In this document: positions 35,588-44,025 of the stretch, piece by piece
Layout: each line of letters begins with the position of its first letter
How positions within the stretch are numbered: the stretch's first letter is position 1
Assembly (NCBI RefSeq): GCF_011250515.1
Contig: NZ_JAANOP010000002.1
Coordinates: forward strand, 310,001 to 374,000
Source: Aquirufa ecclesiirivi
GTDB lineage: Bacteria > Bacteroidota > Bacteroidia > Cytophagales > Spirosomataceae
DNA length: 64,000 nt
Reading direction: 5' to 3'
Notes under the pieces: generated by a model
Seen by the model: the letters and a program-made list of their open reading frames with translations, nothing else
Databases searched by the model: none
Told to the model about the DNA's origin: nothing
Program-made: the position numbers and the translations under genes

Positions 35588-36367
35588 CTAAACAGCCTGT
35601 AATAAACCGTTTTTGGTGATAATTTCTTTTGCCAAATTGAGGTAGCTTATCGCTCCTTTGCTTTCTGCATCATGCAAAATAGCAGGTATTCCAAAACTTG
35701 GTGACTCCGACAAACGGATATTTCTTGGTATAATCGTTTCAAACACCATGTTTTTAAAGTGACTGTTGACTTCATTGACTACCTGGTTCGACAAACGTAA
35801 GCGTAAGTCATACATAGTCAATAAGATACCCTCAATCATTAAATTAGGGTTTAAACGAGATTGAATAATTTTTATGGTATTCAGTAATTTGCCTAAACCT
35901 TCTAAGGCATAATATTCGCATTGAACGGGGATAATCACCGAATCTGCTGCCGTCAAGCAGTTGATCGTAATCAATCCCAAAGAAGGAGAACAATCCATGA
36001 TAATGAAATCATATAAATCCTTGATTTCTGCTAACGCGTCTCGCATTCTCGCTTCTCGATTATTCAAATTGATCATCTCAATTTCTGCTCCTACTAAATC
36101 AATATGAGAAGGAATAATGTCTAAAAAATCAAGTTCCGTAGATACAATGCTTTCTTTTACTTTAGCCAAACCCACCATGCACTCATAAATACTTTGCGTG
36201 ATGTCTTTTGGGTTTAAACCTAACCCAGAAGTTGAATTTGCCTGGGGATCAGCATCTATGATCAATGTCTTAAATTCTAAAGCTGCTAAGGAGGCAGCTA
36301 AATTAATAGCTGTGGTCGTTTTACCAACTCCACCTTTTTGATTAGCGATAGCAATGATCTTACCCAT
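35588..36367 (-). CDS. parA: chromosome-partitioning ATPase ParA (Soj)
   Basis: A 259-residue ParA-type ATPase with the deviant Walker [10 protein letters not shown] (catalytic Lys11 and Lys16), the second motif [15 protein letters not shown] and the A' region [12 protein letters not shown]. It drives segregation of the origin with ParB. It is the first gene of the six-gene leftward operon. A half parS-like sequence (TGTTTCAC, 36421-36428) lies 53 bp upstream. Confidence 0.96.
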   Translation of the reverse strand: MGKIIAIANQKGGVGKTTTAINLAASLAALEFKTLIIDADPQANSTSGLGLNPKDITQSIYECMVGLAKVKESIVSTELDFLDIIPSHIDLVGAEIEMINLNNREARMRDALAEIKDLYDFIIMDCSPSLGLITINCLTAADSVIIPVQCEYYALEGLGKLLNTIKIIQSRLNPNLMIEGILLTMYDLRLRLSNQVVNEVNSHFKNMVFETIIPRNIRLSESPSFGIPAILHDAESKGAISYLNLAKEIITKNGLLQAV

Positions 36368-36531
36368 GATTAAAAATCTGAAGAATTATACGGACAAATG
36401 AAGGACAATATTACAAAATATGTTTCACATCTGAGTTCATTTTTTTATGTGCGGTTTCAAGATTAAATCAATTATGGAGTATCAATTTTTGCAACATTCT
36501 TGTAACTTGGTATTTGTATTCATCAACCAAT

Positions 36532-38121
36532 ATGTCCGAAAACACAAGCAGTCATCCGAAAGGCCTTTATGTTTTGTATTCCACTGAAATGTGGGAACGA
36601 TTCAATTTTTATGGGATGAGAGCCTTGCTCTCTCTATTCTTAGTAAACGCCCTAGCTTTCAAACAAACTGACGCATCCATCCTTTACGGTGGATTTTTAG
36701 GTTTAAGCTATTTGACTACCATGGCAGGTGGATATATATCAGACCGTTACCTAGGGAATCGAAATTGTATCCTTATAGGTGGATTTATCATGGCCATTGG
36801 TCAAATATTCATGTTCTCATCAGCCAGTACGTTTGAAATGGATATTAGTCTAGCTCAAAATTTAATGTGGGGAGGATTGTTCTTTTTAATCATTGGAAAT
36901 GGTTTTTTCAAACCTAATATATCTTCCATGGTAGGGCAATTGTACCGCAAAGGGGATAATCGACTAGATGCAGCTTTTACCATATTTTACATGGGTATTA
37001 ATACGGGGGCATTATTAGGCATGCTTATTTGTCCTTTTTTAGGTGATGTCAAAGTGGATGGAATTCGTGTATTGGATGCTTTTAAATGGGGTTTCTTGGC
37101 AGCAGGAACAGCTATGTTAATTGGGACTGTTTCCTTTTATTTTCTCAAAAACAAATTTATTGTTGATCCCGATGGCCTTCCAGTAGGAGAAAAACCATTT
37201 TCGAATCAAAAGGCTATTTCGATCGATGGGGAAACAGAAAAAGCAGAGTTTAGCTCTAAATCCATTTTTACTGCTGTTATTTTATTTATCATTCTGATTT
37301 TTACTTTCCATTATTTATTCATCACAGAAGAACCTAATATCATCAAAGATTGGATTTATCCAGTCATTTATTCATCAGGACTAAGTTTGGCATTTTTGAT
37401 AATTACCGATAAAACCATAACTAATATTGAAAGAAACAGGATCTTAGTCATGTACATCATTTCCTTTTTTGTCATCTTCTTTTGGGCTTCTTTCGAACAA
37501 GCTGGTTCTTCACTAACCTTCATTGCAGATCAACAAACTGATTTACATTTCCTAGGGATTGAACTTCCTCCTAGTTCGGTTCAAAATGCCAATTCATTTT
37601 TCATTATATTACTTGCCTTCCCTTTTTCATGGCTTTGGATTTGGCTCAATAAACGAGGATTAGAACCCAATTCCCCTGCGAAACAAGCCATTGGATTATT
37701 ATTGCTTTCCATGGGATACTTCATTATAGCTTCACAAATCAAAGATTTAGGAAATAACAAATTAGGGGTCATTTGGCTGATTGTCATGTACTTATTTCAT
37801 ACCATGGGTGAATTATGCTTATCTCCTATCGGCTTATCACTTGTTTCTAAATTAGCTCCAAAGCGCTTTTCTTCTTTGCTAATGGGAGTTTGGTTTTTAG
37901 CTAATGCAGCAGGATATGCGCTGGCAGGAACTTTAGGGGCCTTATTGCCTCCAGCCGAAGCAGTTGTTGGACAAATGAACTTTCCTAGTTTTTTAGGATT
38001 TGAAATTCATAACTTATACGAATTCTTTATGCTATTTGTCACCTTAACGGGCATAGCAGCTATTATACTTTATATGTTAGCCATTGGACCTTTAAAACGT
38101 ATGATGCACGGCATCCGATAA
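36532..38121 (+). CDS. proton-dependent oligopeptide transporter (POT/PTR family)
   Basis: The ATG at 36532 gives 529 residues; the open frame extends to 36514. This is a 12-14 helix major-facilitator protein. The proton-coupling motif ExxER is seen in STEMWERFNFYGMRALL, the family motif GGYISDRYLG follows, and FFWASFEQAGSSLTF is the second PTR signature. It imports di- and tripeptides with protons at the inner membrane. It lies 4 bp upstream of the VIT-type gene, so the two may be cotranscribed. Confidence 0.93.
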   Translation: MSENTSSHPKGLYVLYSTEMWERFNFYGMRALLSLFLVNALAFKQTDASILYGGFLGLSYLTTMAGGYISDRYLGNRNCILIGGFIMAIGQIFMFSSASTFEMDISLAQNLMWGGLFFLIIGNGFFKPNISSMVGQLYRKGDNRLDAAFTIFYMGINTGALLGMLICPFLGDVKVDGIRVLDAFKWGFLAAGTAMLIGTVSFYFLKNKFIVDPDGLPVGEKPFSNQKAISIDGETEKAEFSSKSIFTAVILFIILIFTFHYLFITEEPNIIKDWIYPVIYSSGLSLAFLIITDKTITNIERNRILVMYIISFFVIFFWASFEQAGSSLTFIADQQTDLHFLGIELPPSSVQNANSFFIILLAFPFSWLWIWLNKRGLEPNSPAKQAIGLLLLSMGYFIIASQIKDLGNNKLGVIWLIVMYLFHTMGELCLSPIGLSLVSKLAPKRFSSLLMGVWFLANAAGYALAGTLGALLPPAEAVVGQMNFPSFLGFEIHNLYEFFMLFVTLTGIAAIILYMLAIGPLKRMMHGIR

Positions 38122-38125
38122 TTCT

Positions 38126-38827
38126 ATGCATGGACCAGATCACCACCTTCACGAAAAACATTTAAAAAGTTCCGATTTTCTGACCGATGTAGTCATTGGC
38201 ATGTCGGACGGCTTAACGGTACCCTTTGCTCTAGCAGCTGGACTTTCTGGCGCTGTTTCCAGCAATGATATTGTTACTACAGCTGGTGTAGCTGAAATTG
38301 TAGCTGGGTCTATCGCTATGGGATTAGGAGGCTATTTAGCTGGGATGACTGAAAAAGAACATTATGAAGCCGAATTAGCTCGAGAATATGACGAGGTAGA
38401 AAGAGTGCCAGATCGAGAAAAAGAAGAAATTAGGGAAGTCTTTGAGGATTATGGTTTAAGCCCTGAGGCTCAGGAAATGGTGGTTAATTGCATTGCTAGC
38501 GACAAAGACAAATGGGTGGACTTTATGATGCGATTTGAATTGGGCTTAGAAAAACCCAATCCCAATCGTGCCAGAAATTCAGCATTAACCATTGGCATTT
38601 CCTATGCCATTGGTGGTTTAATTCCATTGATCCCCTATTTTTATTTAGAAAAACCTGAAGATGGATTAATCTATTCGGCCATTATCACCTTGTTCGCCTT
38701 ATTTGTCTTTGGTTTTTTCAAAAGCAAAATGACAGGCCAACAACCTTTCATAGGAGCTCTCAAAGTGATGTCCATTGGGGCAGCCGCAGCCGGAGCAGCC
38801 TTTATGGTAGCTAAATTAATAGGCTGA
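38126..38827 (+). CDS. VIT1/CCC1-family transporter
   Basis: A 233-residue membrane protein of the vacuolar iron transporter family. It has five predictable helices, the motif VVIGMSDGLTVPFALAAGLSGA and an acidic cytoplasmic helical segment (EKEHYEAELAREYDEVERVP) that in VIT1 binds metal. It probably exports Fe(II) and/or Mn(II) from the cytoplasm. The last 12 bp overlap the end of converging ggt. Confidence 0.9.
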   Translation: MHGPDHHLHEKHLKSSDFLTDVVIGMSDGLTVPFALAAGLSGAVSSNDIVTTAGVAEIVAGSIAMGLGGYLAGMTEKEHYEAELAREYDEVERVPDREKEEIREVFEDYGLSPEAQEMVVNCIASDKDKWVDFMMRFELGLEKPNPNRARNSALTIGISYAIGGLIPLIPYFYLEKPEDGLIYSAIITLFALFVFGFFKSKMTGQQPFIGALKVMSIGAAAAGAAFMVAKLIG

Positions 38828-40507
38828 TACCGTATCATCTCCTCTGGAATCTGCTCCTCCTTGCAGTTTTCCAGAGGGTAATACTAAAATACCTTCTACT
38901 AATCCCAATCCATTGAATGGCATCATTTTGTATTTCTTTTCGTTCAAACGATTCAATTGCTCAGAACCAAAACGATTTTTTTCAAACAATACTTGATCGG
39001 GTAACCATTGATGGTGAAAACGAGGATACTCAACAGCTTGTTGCATATTCATTCCCATTTCTAGCGTATTCAAAATCACTTGAAAAACCGAAGTAATAAT
39101 GGTCGAACCACCTGGCGTTCCAACCACCATTTTCAATTTCCCATTTTCTTCAACGATTGTTGGTGTCATACTAGAGAGCATCCGTTTCCCCGGTTGAATC
39201 TCATTAGCTTTTGACCCAATTAAACCAAACATATTGGGTGAACCAGCTTTTGCAGAAAAATCATCCATTTCATCATTTAAAAGAAATCCAGCTCCCCCTA
39301 CAAATACCTTACTTCCATAACTATTATTCAACGTAGTCGTAATAGATACGGCATTCCCTTCTTCGTCTACAATGGAATAATGGGTGGTTTCTGTACTTTC
39401 ATATCCTGGAAATTGACCTGCTGAAATGGACGTACTTAAGGATGCTTGACCAAAACTAAAATCCTTCATTCGCTGTTGAATGTAAGATGGATTCACTAAT
39501 TCAGTCTGCGGAACTTTCACAAAATCAGGATCTCCTAACCATTTAGATCGATCTGCATAAACCCGTCTTTCCGCCTCTACCATCACTTGAATCGTAGAAT
39601 CAGACTGTGGGCCCCATTGGGAAATCGGGAATGGTTCTACCATTTTCATCAGTTGGTTCAATGCGATGCCACCACTTGAAGGAGGAGGCATACTGATGAT
39701 TTTCTTTCCTTTGTAGTCAAAATTAACCGTATTTCTCCAAGCCGCTTGATACGATTTCAAATCTTTCTTTGTCATGATTCCTCCTTGACGCTTCATTTCC
39801 TTAACTAAAAGTCTGGCCGTTTTACCCCGATAAAAACCTTTTGATTTTCTTTTAGCAATACGTTCCAATGATTGTGCCAAATCTTCTTGAACCAGTAAAT
39901 CTCCTTTTTCCCATTTTTGATCTTGGGATTTAATCATATAATTTTTACCCACATTAAATTTCTGAAAATCAAGCTTTTGACTATTCAATCCTCTAGCTTC
40001 TTTTTCCGTCAAGATAACACCATTTCTGGCTAAATCGATAGCCGGTTTGACAAGCTCATACCACGGTAATTTTCCGAATTTCTGATGCATCGCTTCCATG
40101 CCAGCAACTGCACCTGGTACTCCAACTGAAAATATACCAGCCAGACTTTTACCCGGAATAATAGCCCCATTTTCATCTAAATACATATCTCTAAATGCTT
40201 TCAAAGGAGCTTTTTCTCTAAAATCCAATGCATAGGATTGAGCTTGTTTATCTCGATAGACCAAAAATCCTCCTCCACCAATATTTCCGGCTGCAGGGTG
40301 ACAAACAGCTAAGGCAAAATTGACAGCCACAGCTGCATCAATGGCATTACCTCCTTTTTTCAGAATGGCTAAACCTATTTCACTGGAAGCAGGATGCGTA
40401 GATACCACCATTCCTTTGGAAGATTCCACTAAAGGTTTACTAGTTTGTGCAAAAGTAGCATTGCCCATAAATAAGGCAATAAGAAGAATAAGCTTAGGTT
40501 GTTGCAT
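38816..40507 (-). CDS. ggt: gamma-glutamyltransferase
   Basis: A 563-residue periplasmic Ntn-hydrolase that cleaves the gamma-glutamyl bond of glutathione and related peptides. A signal peptide is visible at residues 1-20 (ending ATFAQ). The proenzyme cuts itself before the catalytic threonine in ETTHYSIVDEEGNAVSIT. Other family motifs are GGNAIDAAVAVNFAL, PAAGNIGGGGFLVY and MPPPSSGGIAL near the small-subunit boundary. The stop overlaps the VIT-type gene by 12 bp. Confidence 0.95.
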   Translation of the reverse strand: MQQPKLILLIALFMGNATFAQTSKPLVESSKGMVVSTHPASSEIGLAILKKGGNAIDAAVAVNFALAVCHPAAGNIGGGGFLVYRDKQAQSYALDFREKAPLKAFRDMYLDENGAIIPGKSLAGIFSVGVPGAVAGMEAMHQKFGKLPWYELVKPAIDLARNGVILTEKEARGLNSQKLDFQKFNVGKNYMIKSQDQKWEKGDLLVQEDLAQSLERIAKRKSKGFYRGKTARLLVKEMKRQGGIMTKKDLKSYQAAWRNTVNFDYKGKKIISMPPPSSGGIALNQLMKMVEPFPISQWGPQSDSTIQVMVEAERRVYADRSKWLGDPDFVKVPQTELVNPSYIQQRMKDFSFGQASLSTSISAGQFPGYESTETTHYSIVDEEGNAVSITTTLNNSYGSKVFVGGAGFLLNDEMDDFSAKAGSPNMFGLIGSKANEIQPGKRMLSSMTPTIVEENGKLKMVVGTPGGSTIITSVFQVILNTLEMGMNMQQAVEYPRFHHQWLPDQVLFEKNRFGSEQLNRLNEKKYKMMPFNGLGLVEGILVLPSGKLQGGADSRGDDTVSAY

Positions 40508-40559
40508 GATGTTGAATTAAAATTGAAAACATTCAAGTAGTAAAAGCTCTTGCGGAGCG

Positions 40560-40589
40560 TTGTCATAACAAAAATATAATTTAACTTTG
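40560..40589 (+). promoter_or_regulatory. promoter of the alpha-oxoamine synthase gene
   Basis: TTG (40560-40562), a 19-nt spacer and a perfect TAACTTTG (40582-40589) match the Bacteroidota consensus. The inferred start lies about 35 nt before the GTG at 40630. Confidence 0.8.
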
Positions 40590-40629
40590 TGAATATTTTA
40601 AGTTTTTTTAATTAAAACAGATACTTACA

Positions 40630-41883
40630 GTGGATATTTTCGAGAAAGTTGTTAAAAACATGGGGCCAATCGGTGCTCATGCGCATTACTCCCACCATTA
40701 TTTTTCATTTCCAAAGTTAACTGGAGAACTTGGCCCAAGAATGACTTTCATGGGAAAAGAGATGCTCAACTGGTCATTAAATAATTATTTAGGTCTAGCT
40801 AACCATCCTGAAGTAAGAAAAGCAGATGCTGATGCTGCAGCTAAATATGGTTTAGCCTACCCGATGGGTGCTCGAATGATGTCTGGTAATACGGACGAAC
40901 ATGAAGAATTTGAAAGACAATTAGCAGAATTCGTCGGAAAAGAAGATTGCTTCCTTCTAAACTATGGATACCAAGGTGTTATGTCCATCATTGAATGTAT
41001 GGTAGATCACCGTGATATCATTGTATATGATGCTGAGTCACATGCTTGTTTGATTGATGGTATCCGTCTACATAAAGCTAAAATGGGCGATTATTATAAG
41101 TTCAACCACAATGACATGGATTCATTGCGTAAGAATTTAGAACGTGCTACGAAAAAGACTCAAGAAACTGGAGGTGGAATTTTAGTGATTACGGAAGGAG
41201 TTTTTGGTATGTCAGGAAAAGTGGGATCATTGGATAAAATTGTGGAGATGAAGAAAGACTTTAATTTCCGTTTATTAGTGGATGATGCACATGGATTTGG
41301 AACAATGGGTGCTCATGGTAAAGGAGTAGGTGAATTTTTAAATTGTACGGACGGTATTGATTTATATTTTTCAACATTTGCAAAATCCATGGCTGCCATT
41401 GGAGCATTTGTAGCTGCACCTAAGGACATCATCATGTACTTAAAATACAACATGCGTTCTCAAACCTATGCCAAGGCTTTACCTATGCCATTTGTGATTG
41501 GAGGGATGAAGCGCTTAGAATTAATTAAAAAACACCCTGAATTAAGAGAACGTTTATGGGAAAACGTACGCTCCTTACAAAAAGGATTAAAGGAAAAAGG
41601 ATTTGATATCGGTGAAACCCAATCACCTGTTACACCTGTATTCTTACATGGTGAATATGATATTGCAGCCGTTACTTCTTTGGTTAGAGATTTACGTGAA
41701 AACATGGGTATTTTCTGCAGTATTGTGGTATACCCTGTTGTTCCTAAGGGACAGATTATGTTGAGAATTATCCCAACATCTTCACATACACAAGCCGATA
41801 TTGAATATACGACGGATTGTTTTGCTGAAGTTCAAAAAAGATTAAAAGACGGTTATTATAAGGTTTTAAATGCTGCAAAATAA
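40630..41883 (+). CDS. alpha-oxoamine synthase family enzyme (serine palmitoyl- or cysteate fatty-acyltransferase type)
   Basis: A 417-residue PLP enzyme that would condense an amino acid with an acyl-CoA or acyl-ACP. The start codon is GTG, supported by a full promoter upstream and by the conserved MDIFEKVVKN opening. Visible are WSLNNYLGLANHPEV, LVDDAHGFGTMGAHG (Asp218 for the PLP ring) and the PLP lysine Lys252 in STFAKSMAAIGAF. In Bacteroidota such enzymes make the base of sphingolipids (serine substrate) or of capnine-type sulfonolipids (cysteate substrate). The N-terminal part differs from what I recall of Bacteroides SPT, so the substrate remains open; AKB ligase or biotin synthesis is less likely. 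Confidence 0.8.
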   Translation: MDIFEKVVKNMGPIGAHAHYSHHYFSFPKLTGELGPRMTFMGKEMLNWSLNNYLGLANHPEVRKADADAAAKYGLAYPMGARMMSGNTDEHEEFERQLAEFVGKEDCFLLNYGYQGVMSIIECMVDHRDIIVYDAESHACLIDGIRLHKAKMGDYYKFNHNDMDSLRKNLERATKKTQETGGGILVITEGVFGMSGKVGSLDKIVEMKKDFNFRLLVDDAHGFGTMGAHGKGVGEFLNCTDGIDLYFSTFAKSMAAIGAFVAAPKDIIMYLKYNMRSQTYAKALPMPFVIGGMKRLELIKKHPELRERLWENVRSLQKGLKEKGFDIGETQSPVTPVFLHGEYDIAAVTSLVRDLRENMGIFCSIVVYPVVPKGQIMLRIIPTSSHTQADIEYTTDCFAEVQKRLKDGYYKVLNAAK

Positions 41884-41941
41884 GATTTATGAACCATTTT
41901 TAACTTTTTTAACTTTTTTTTGGGTTTTTTCGTAGAAATAG

Positions 41942-41972
41942 TTTGTATGGATTAAGTTTTTTGTTAAATTTC
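41942..41972 (+). promoter_or_regulatory. promoter of the Hc1 histone-like gene
   Basis: TTTG (41942-41945), a 19-nt spacer and TAAATTTC (41965-41972), which differs from TAnnTTTG only in the last base. It lies 67 bp before the ATG. Confidence 0.6.
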
Positions 41973-42039
41973 GCCTTATAAGCGCTTCAAACAGCGAAAT
42001 AAGACAATCTATTTTTACAACCTACAAAATCAAATTATT

Positions 42040-42219
42040 ATGAGCAGATTTGCACAAGTGAAAGACCTCGTTTTGTCATTAGAATCAGATTTCGAAAAAT
42101 TCTACGATAAAGGAAACCAAGCAGCAGGAACACGCGTTAGAGGTGGCTTACAGCAACTAAAAACTTTAGCTCAAGAAATTCGTACTGAAGTTCAGAATCA
42201 AAAGAACTCAGGAAAATAA
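42040..42219 (+). CDS. Hc1-like histone H1 family protein
   Basis: A 59-residue helical protein (starting MSRFAQVKDLVLSLESDFEK, then FYDKGNQAAGTRVRGGLQQL). It matches the short Bacteroidota histone H1/Hc1-like proteins, which are thought to bind DNA in the nucleoid. The charge is only mildly positive here, without the lysine/alanine tail seen in chlamydial Hc1. A promoter upstream and a terminator 21 bp downstream make it a single-gene unit. Confidence 0.85.
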   Translation: MSRFAQVKDLVLSLESDFEKFYDKGNQAAGTRVRGGLQQLKTLAQEIRTEVQNQKNSGK

Positions 42220-42240
42220 TTAGTTTAATTTCTTGATTAA

Positions 42241-42271
42241 AAAAAGCCCGTTACTAAGTATCGGGCTTTTT
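42241..42271. terminator. terminator after the Hc1-like gene
   Basis: A 10-bp outer stem (42241-42250 with 42262-42271), one mismatch, then 3 bp and a 3-nt loop; A5/T5 at the outside. It lies 4 bp before the converging MaoC gene's stop and may serve both genes. Confidence 0.85.
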
Positions 42272-42275
42272 TATG

Positions 42276-42680
42276 TTAAAACTTTTCAGCGTTCATCGCT
42301 TTAGCTATGCCATCAACCATTAATTTGCCTCTTTCTTTGTCGAACACTTGGGTTTGAATTTCAGCTGTGTGCTTTACAGGATCAATGCTGATTACCGTAA
42401 ACTTCGCTTGATACACTAGATCAACAAAAAGTGGACGTTTAAATTCCGACAATTGGCTTAAATATACACTTCCTTGACCAGGGAAATCCATACCCATGAC
42501 ACGAGAAAAAACACTAGCAATGAGTGCGCCGTGAATAATAGGCTTTTTAAATACTGTTTGCGCCGCAAATGACTCATCCCAATGCAAGGGATTAAAATCT
42601 CCCGATATTTTACAGAAGTCATTTACTTGCTCCTGATTAAAACTAAATTCAATTTCGTGACTATCTCCAACTGAATACAT
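42276..42680 (-). CDS. MaoC-family hot-dog dehydratase
   Basis: A 134-residue single hot-dog domain. The hydratase motif is visible: SGDFNPLHWDESFA, followed by KPIIHGALIASVFSRV. This is the R-specific enoyl-CoA/ACP hydratase signature, with Asp and His as catalytic pair. The substrate is probably an acyl thioester; the pathway is not shown by context. It diverges from the lipid kinase gene. Confidence 0.87.
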   Translation of the reverse strand: MYSVGDSHEIEFSFNQEQVNDFCKISGDFNPLHWDESFAAQTVFKKPIIHGALIASVFSRVMGMDFPGQGSVYLSQLSEFKRPLFVDLVYQAKFTVISIDPVKHTAEIQTQVFDKERGKLMVDGIAKAMNAEKF

Positions 42681-42696
42681 ATTGTAGGTATATTAA

Positions 42697-42725
42697 TTGT
42701 TAATAAAAAATAGAGGCTAACTTTG
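42697..42725 (+). promoter_or_regulatory. promoter of the diacylglycerol kinase-family gene
   Basis: TTG (42697-42699), an 18-nt spacer and a perfect TAACTTTG (42718-42725). It overlaps the TTG codon at 42723, which would otherwise be a possible start, and so supports the ATG at 42744. Confidence 0.75.
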
Positions 42726-42743
42726 CAATTGAAATTAAAAGGC

Positions 42744-43595
42744 ATGATCCACTTTATTTACAATCCCAATTCTGGAAGCAAAAGTAATGCAAGTAAAAAG
42801 CAAATGCTTCAAAAATTAGAAAAGATTGAAAATAGTCAACTTCATTTGACAGAATATGCGGGTCATGCGCACCAATTAGCCAAACAAGCTATACAGCAAG
42901 GTGCTCAAAAAGTAATTGCCATTGGTGGAGATGGCACGATTCATGAGATCGCCAGTGCATTAGTAGGAACTAAAACGGCATTAGGAATTATTCCCATTGG
43001 ATCAGGAAATGGATTAGCAAGGCATTTAGGCATACAATTGACATTTTCCAAGGCATTGCAACAGGCCATTTATGGCCACGAAATCTCCATAGATGTAGCT
43101 TATTGGAATCAAGATGCTTTTTTCTGCACCGCAGGAATTGGCTTTGACGCCTATGTTGCTCATCAATTTGCCCAAGGTAAAAAAAGAGGTTTGGTCAATT
43201 ACGTCAAAGCCTCATTTAATTCCATACTGAAATACGATGCTATTGCAGTTCAACATAGGGATTCAATTCATGAGTCCATTTTTTCCATGACTTTTGCCAA
43301 TGCGAATCAATTTGGCAATAATGCCTTCATTTCTCCATTTTCTAATTTACAAGATGGGAACTTTGAAGTAGTGAAGGTAAAACCGCTAACTATTTGGGAA
43401 TCAGCCCAACTTGGAATTAGCCTATTTTTTAAAAATATTACCCAGCATAAAAAAGTAACGATACAATCTTATCAAAGATATGAATTCAGCGTTCCTATAG
43501 GTACTTTATACCATATGGATGGAGAAAATTTACAAACAAAAGAATTACAACATACCATTAAAATAATTCCAAATTATTTGCACGTTATTGTGTAG
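42744..43595 (+). CDS. diacylglycerol kinase-family lipid kinase (YegS/DagK-like)
   Basis: The ATG at 42744 (MIHFIYNPNSGSK) gives 283 residues; the TTG at 42723 lies in the promoter. Motifs of the family: YNPNSGSK at the start, AIGGDGTIHEIASAL (the GGDG active site) and GIIPIGSGNGLARHL. It would phosphorylate diacylglycerol or a sphingoid base at the membrane. The sphingolipid/sulfonolipid enzyme 2 kb upstream makes a sphingosine-like substrate a tempting but unproven idea. Confidence 0.85.
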   Translation: MIHFIYNPNSGSKSNASKKQMLQKLEKIENSQLHLTEYAGHAHQLAKQAIQQGAQKVIAIGGDGTIHEIASALVGTKTALGIIPIGSGNGLARHLGIQLTFSKALQQAIYGHEISIDVAYWNQDAFFCTAGIGFDAYVAHQFAQGKKRGLVNYVKASFNSILKYDAIAVQHRDSIHESIFSMTFANANQFGNNAFISPFSNLQDGNFEVVKVKPLTIWESAQLGISLFFKNITQHKKVTIQSYQRYEFSVPIGTLYHMDGENLQTKELQHTIKIIPNYLHVIV

Positions 43596-44025
43596 AACAA
43601 AAAACACGAACAAGGGCCCTCTTTCTAAATTAAATCTTATAAGTGATTGATTTACAATAAATTATATTAAATTTTTGCAATTCAAATTTAGACCCTGTGT
43701 AAATAACTACGTTTTTGATTCAAAATATTTTTATTTTTTTTTCTTATATTTTTTCAAGGCAAACCACACCTGAAGTACATAAAAATTGAACAATTTTTAG
43801 TTCCAAATTTTAATGCACTTTTTTTGCAAAAAATAAGTTGAAAATATTTTTTTTTAGATTTGGAACGACCTTGAATTTTACTATTTTTGTCTCCCCGCTT
43901 TAGTGAGGCTTTATCGTTTCGCTAGGTACCCAAACCATTATTTGAAATTTTAAACATTTGAAGTATGTCTTCTATGGCTAATACTTCAACGAGGAATTTT
44001 TGACCCTAAAAAAAAGGATATTTAT
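43596..44025 (+). other. 430-bp AT-rich gap before dnaA
   Basis: This is the longest gap in the window. It is rich in T and A runs (43720-43760, 43800-43860). It holds the dnaA promoter at 43859-43889, a weaker promoter-like pair at 43647-43677 (TTG-N20-AATTTTTG), and a 12-codon open frame at 43965-44003. I found no exact DnaA box (TTATNCACA) and no gene. It may include an unwinding element, but origin function is not shown. Confidence 0.6.
43859..43889 (+). promoter_or_regulatory. dnaA promoter
   Basis: TTTG (43859-43862), a 19-nt spacer and a perfect TATTTTTG (43882-43889). The start would be near 43896, giving a leader of about 130 nt before the dnaA ATG. Confidence 0.75.

Noticed and set aside
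42723-42743. TTG start for the lipid kinase at 42723
   Set aside because: The codon lies within the -7 promoter element TAACTTTG; the ATG at 42744 gives the family N-terminus.
43681-43710. TGTGTAAATAA as a DnaA box
   Set aside because: It differs from TTATNCACA on either strand by an insertion and substitutions; I found no second copy nearby.
43965-44003. 12-codon ORF before dnaA as a leader peptide
   Set aside because: Such a short frame is expected by chance, and its residues show no attenuator-like run; left as a remark in the gap entry.
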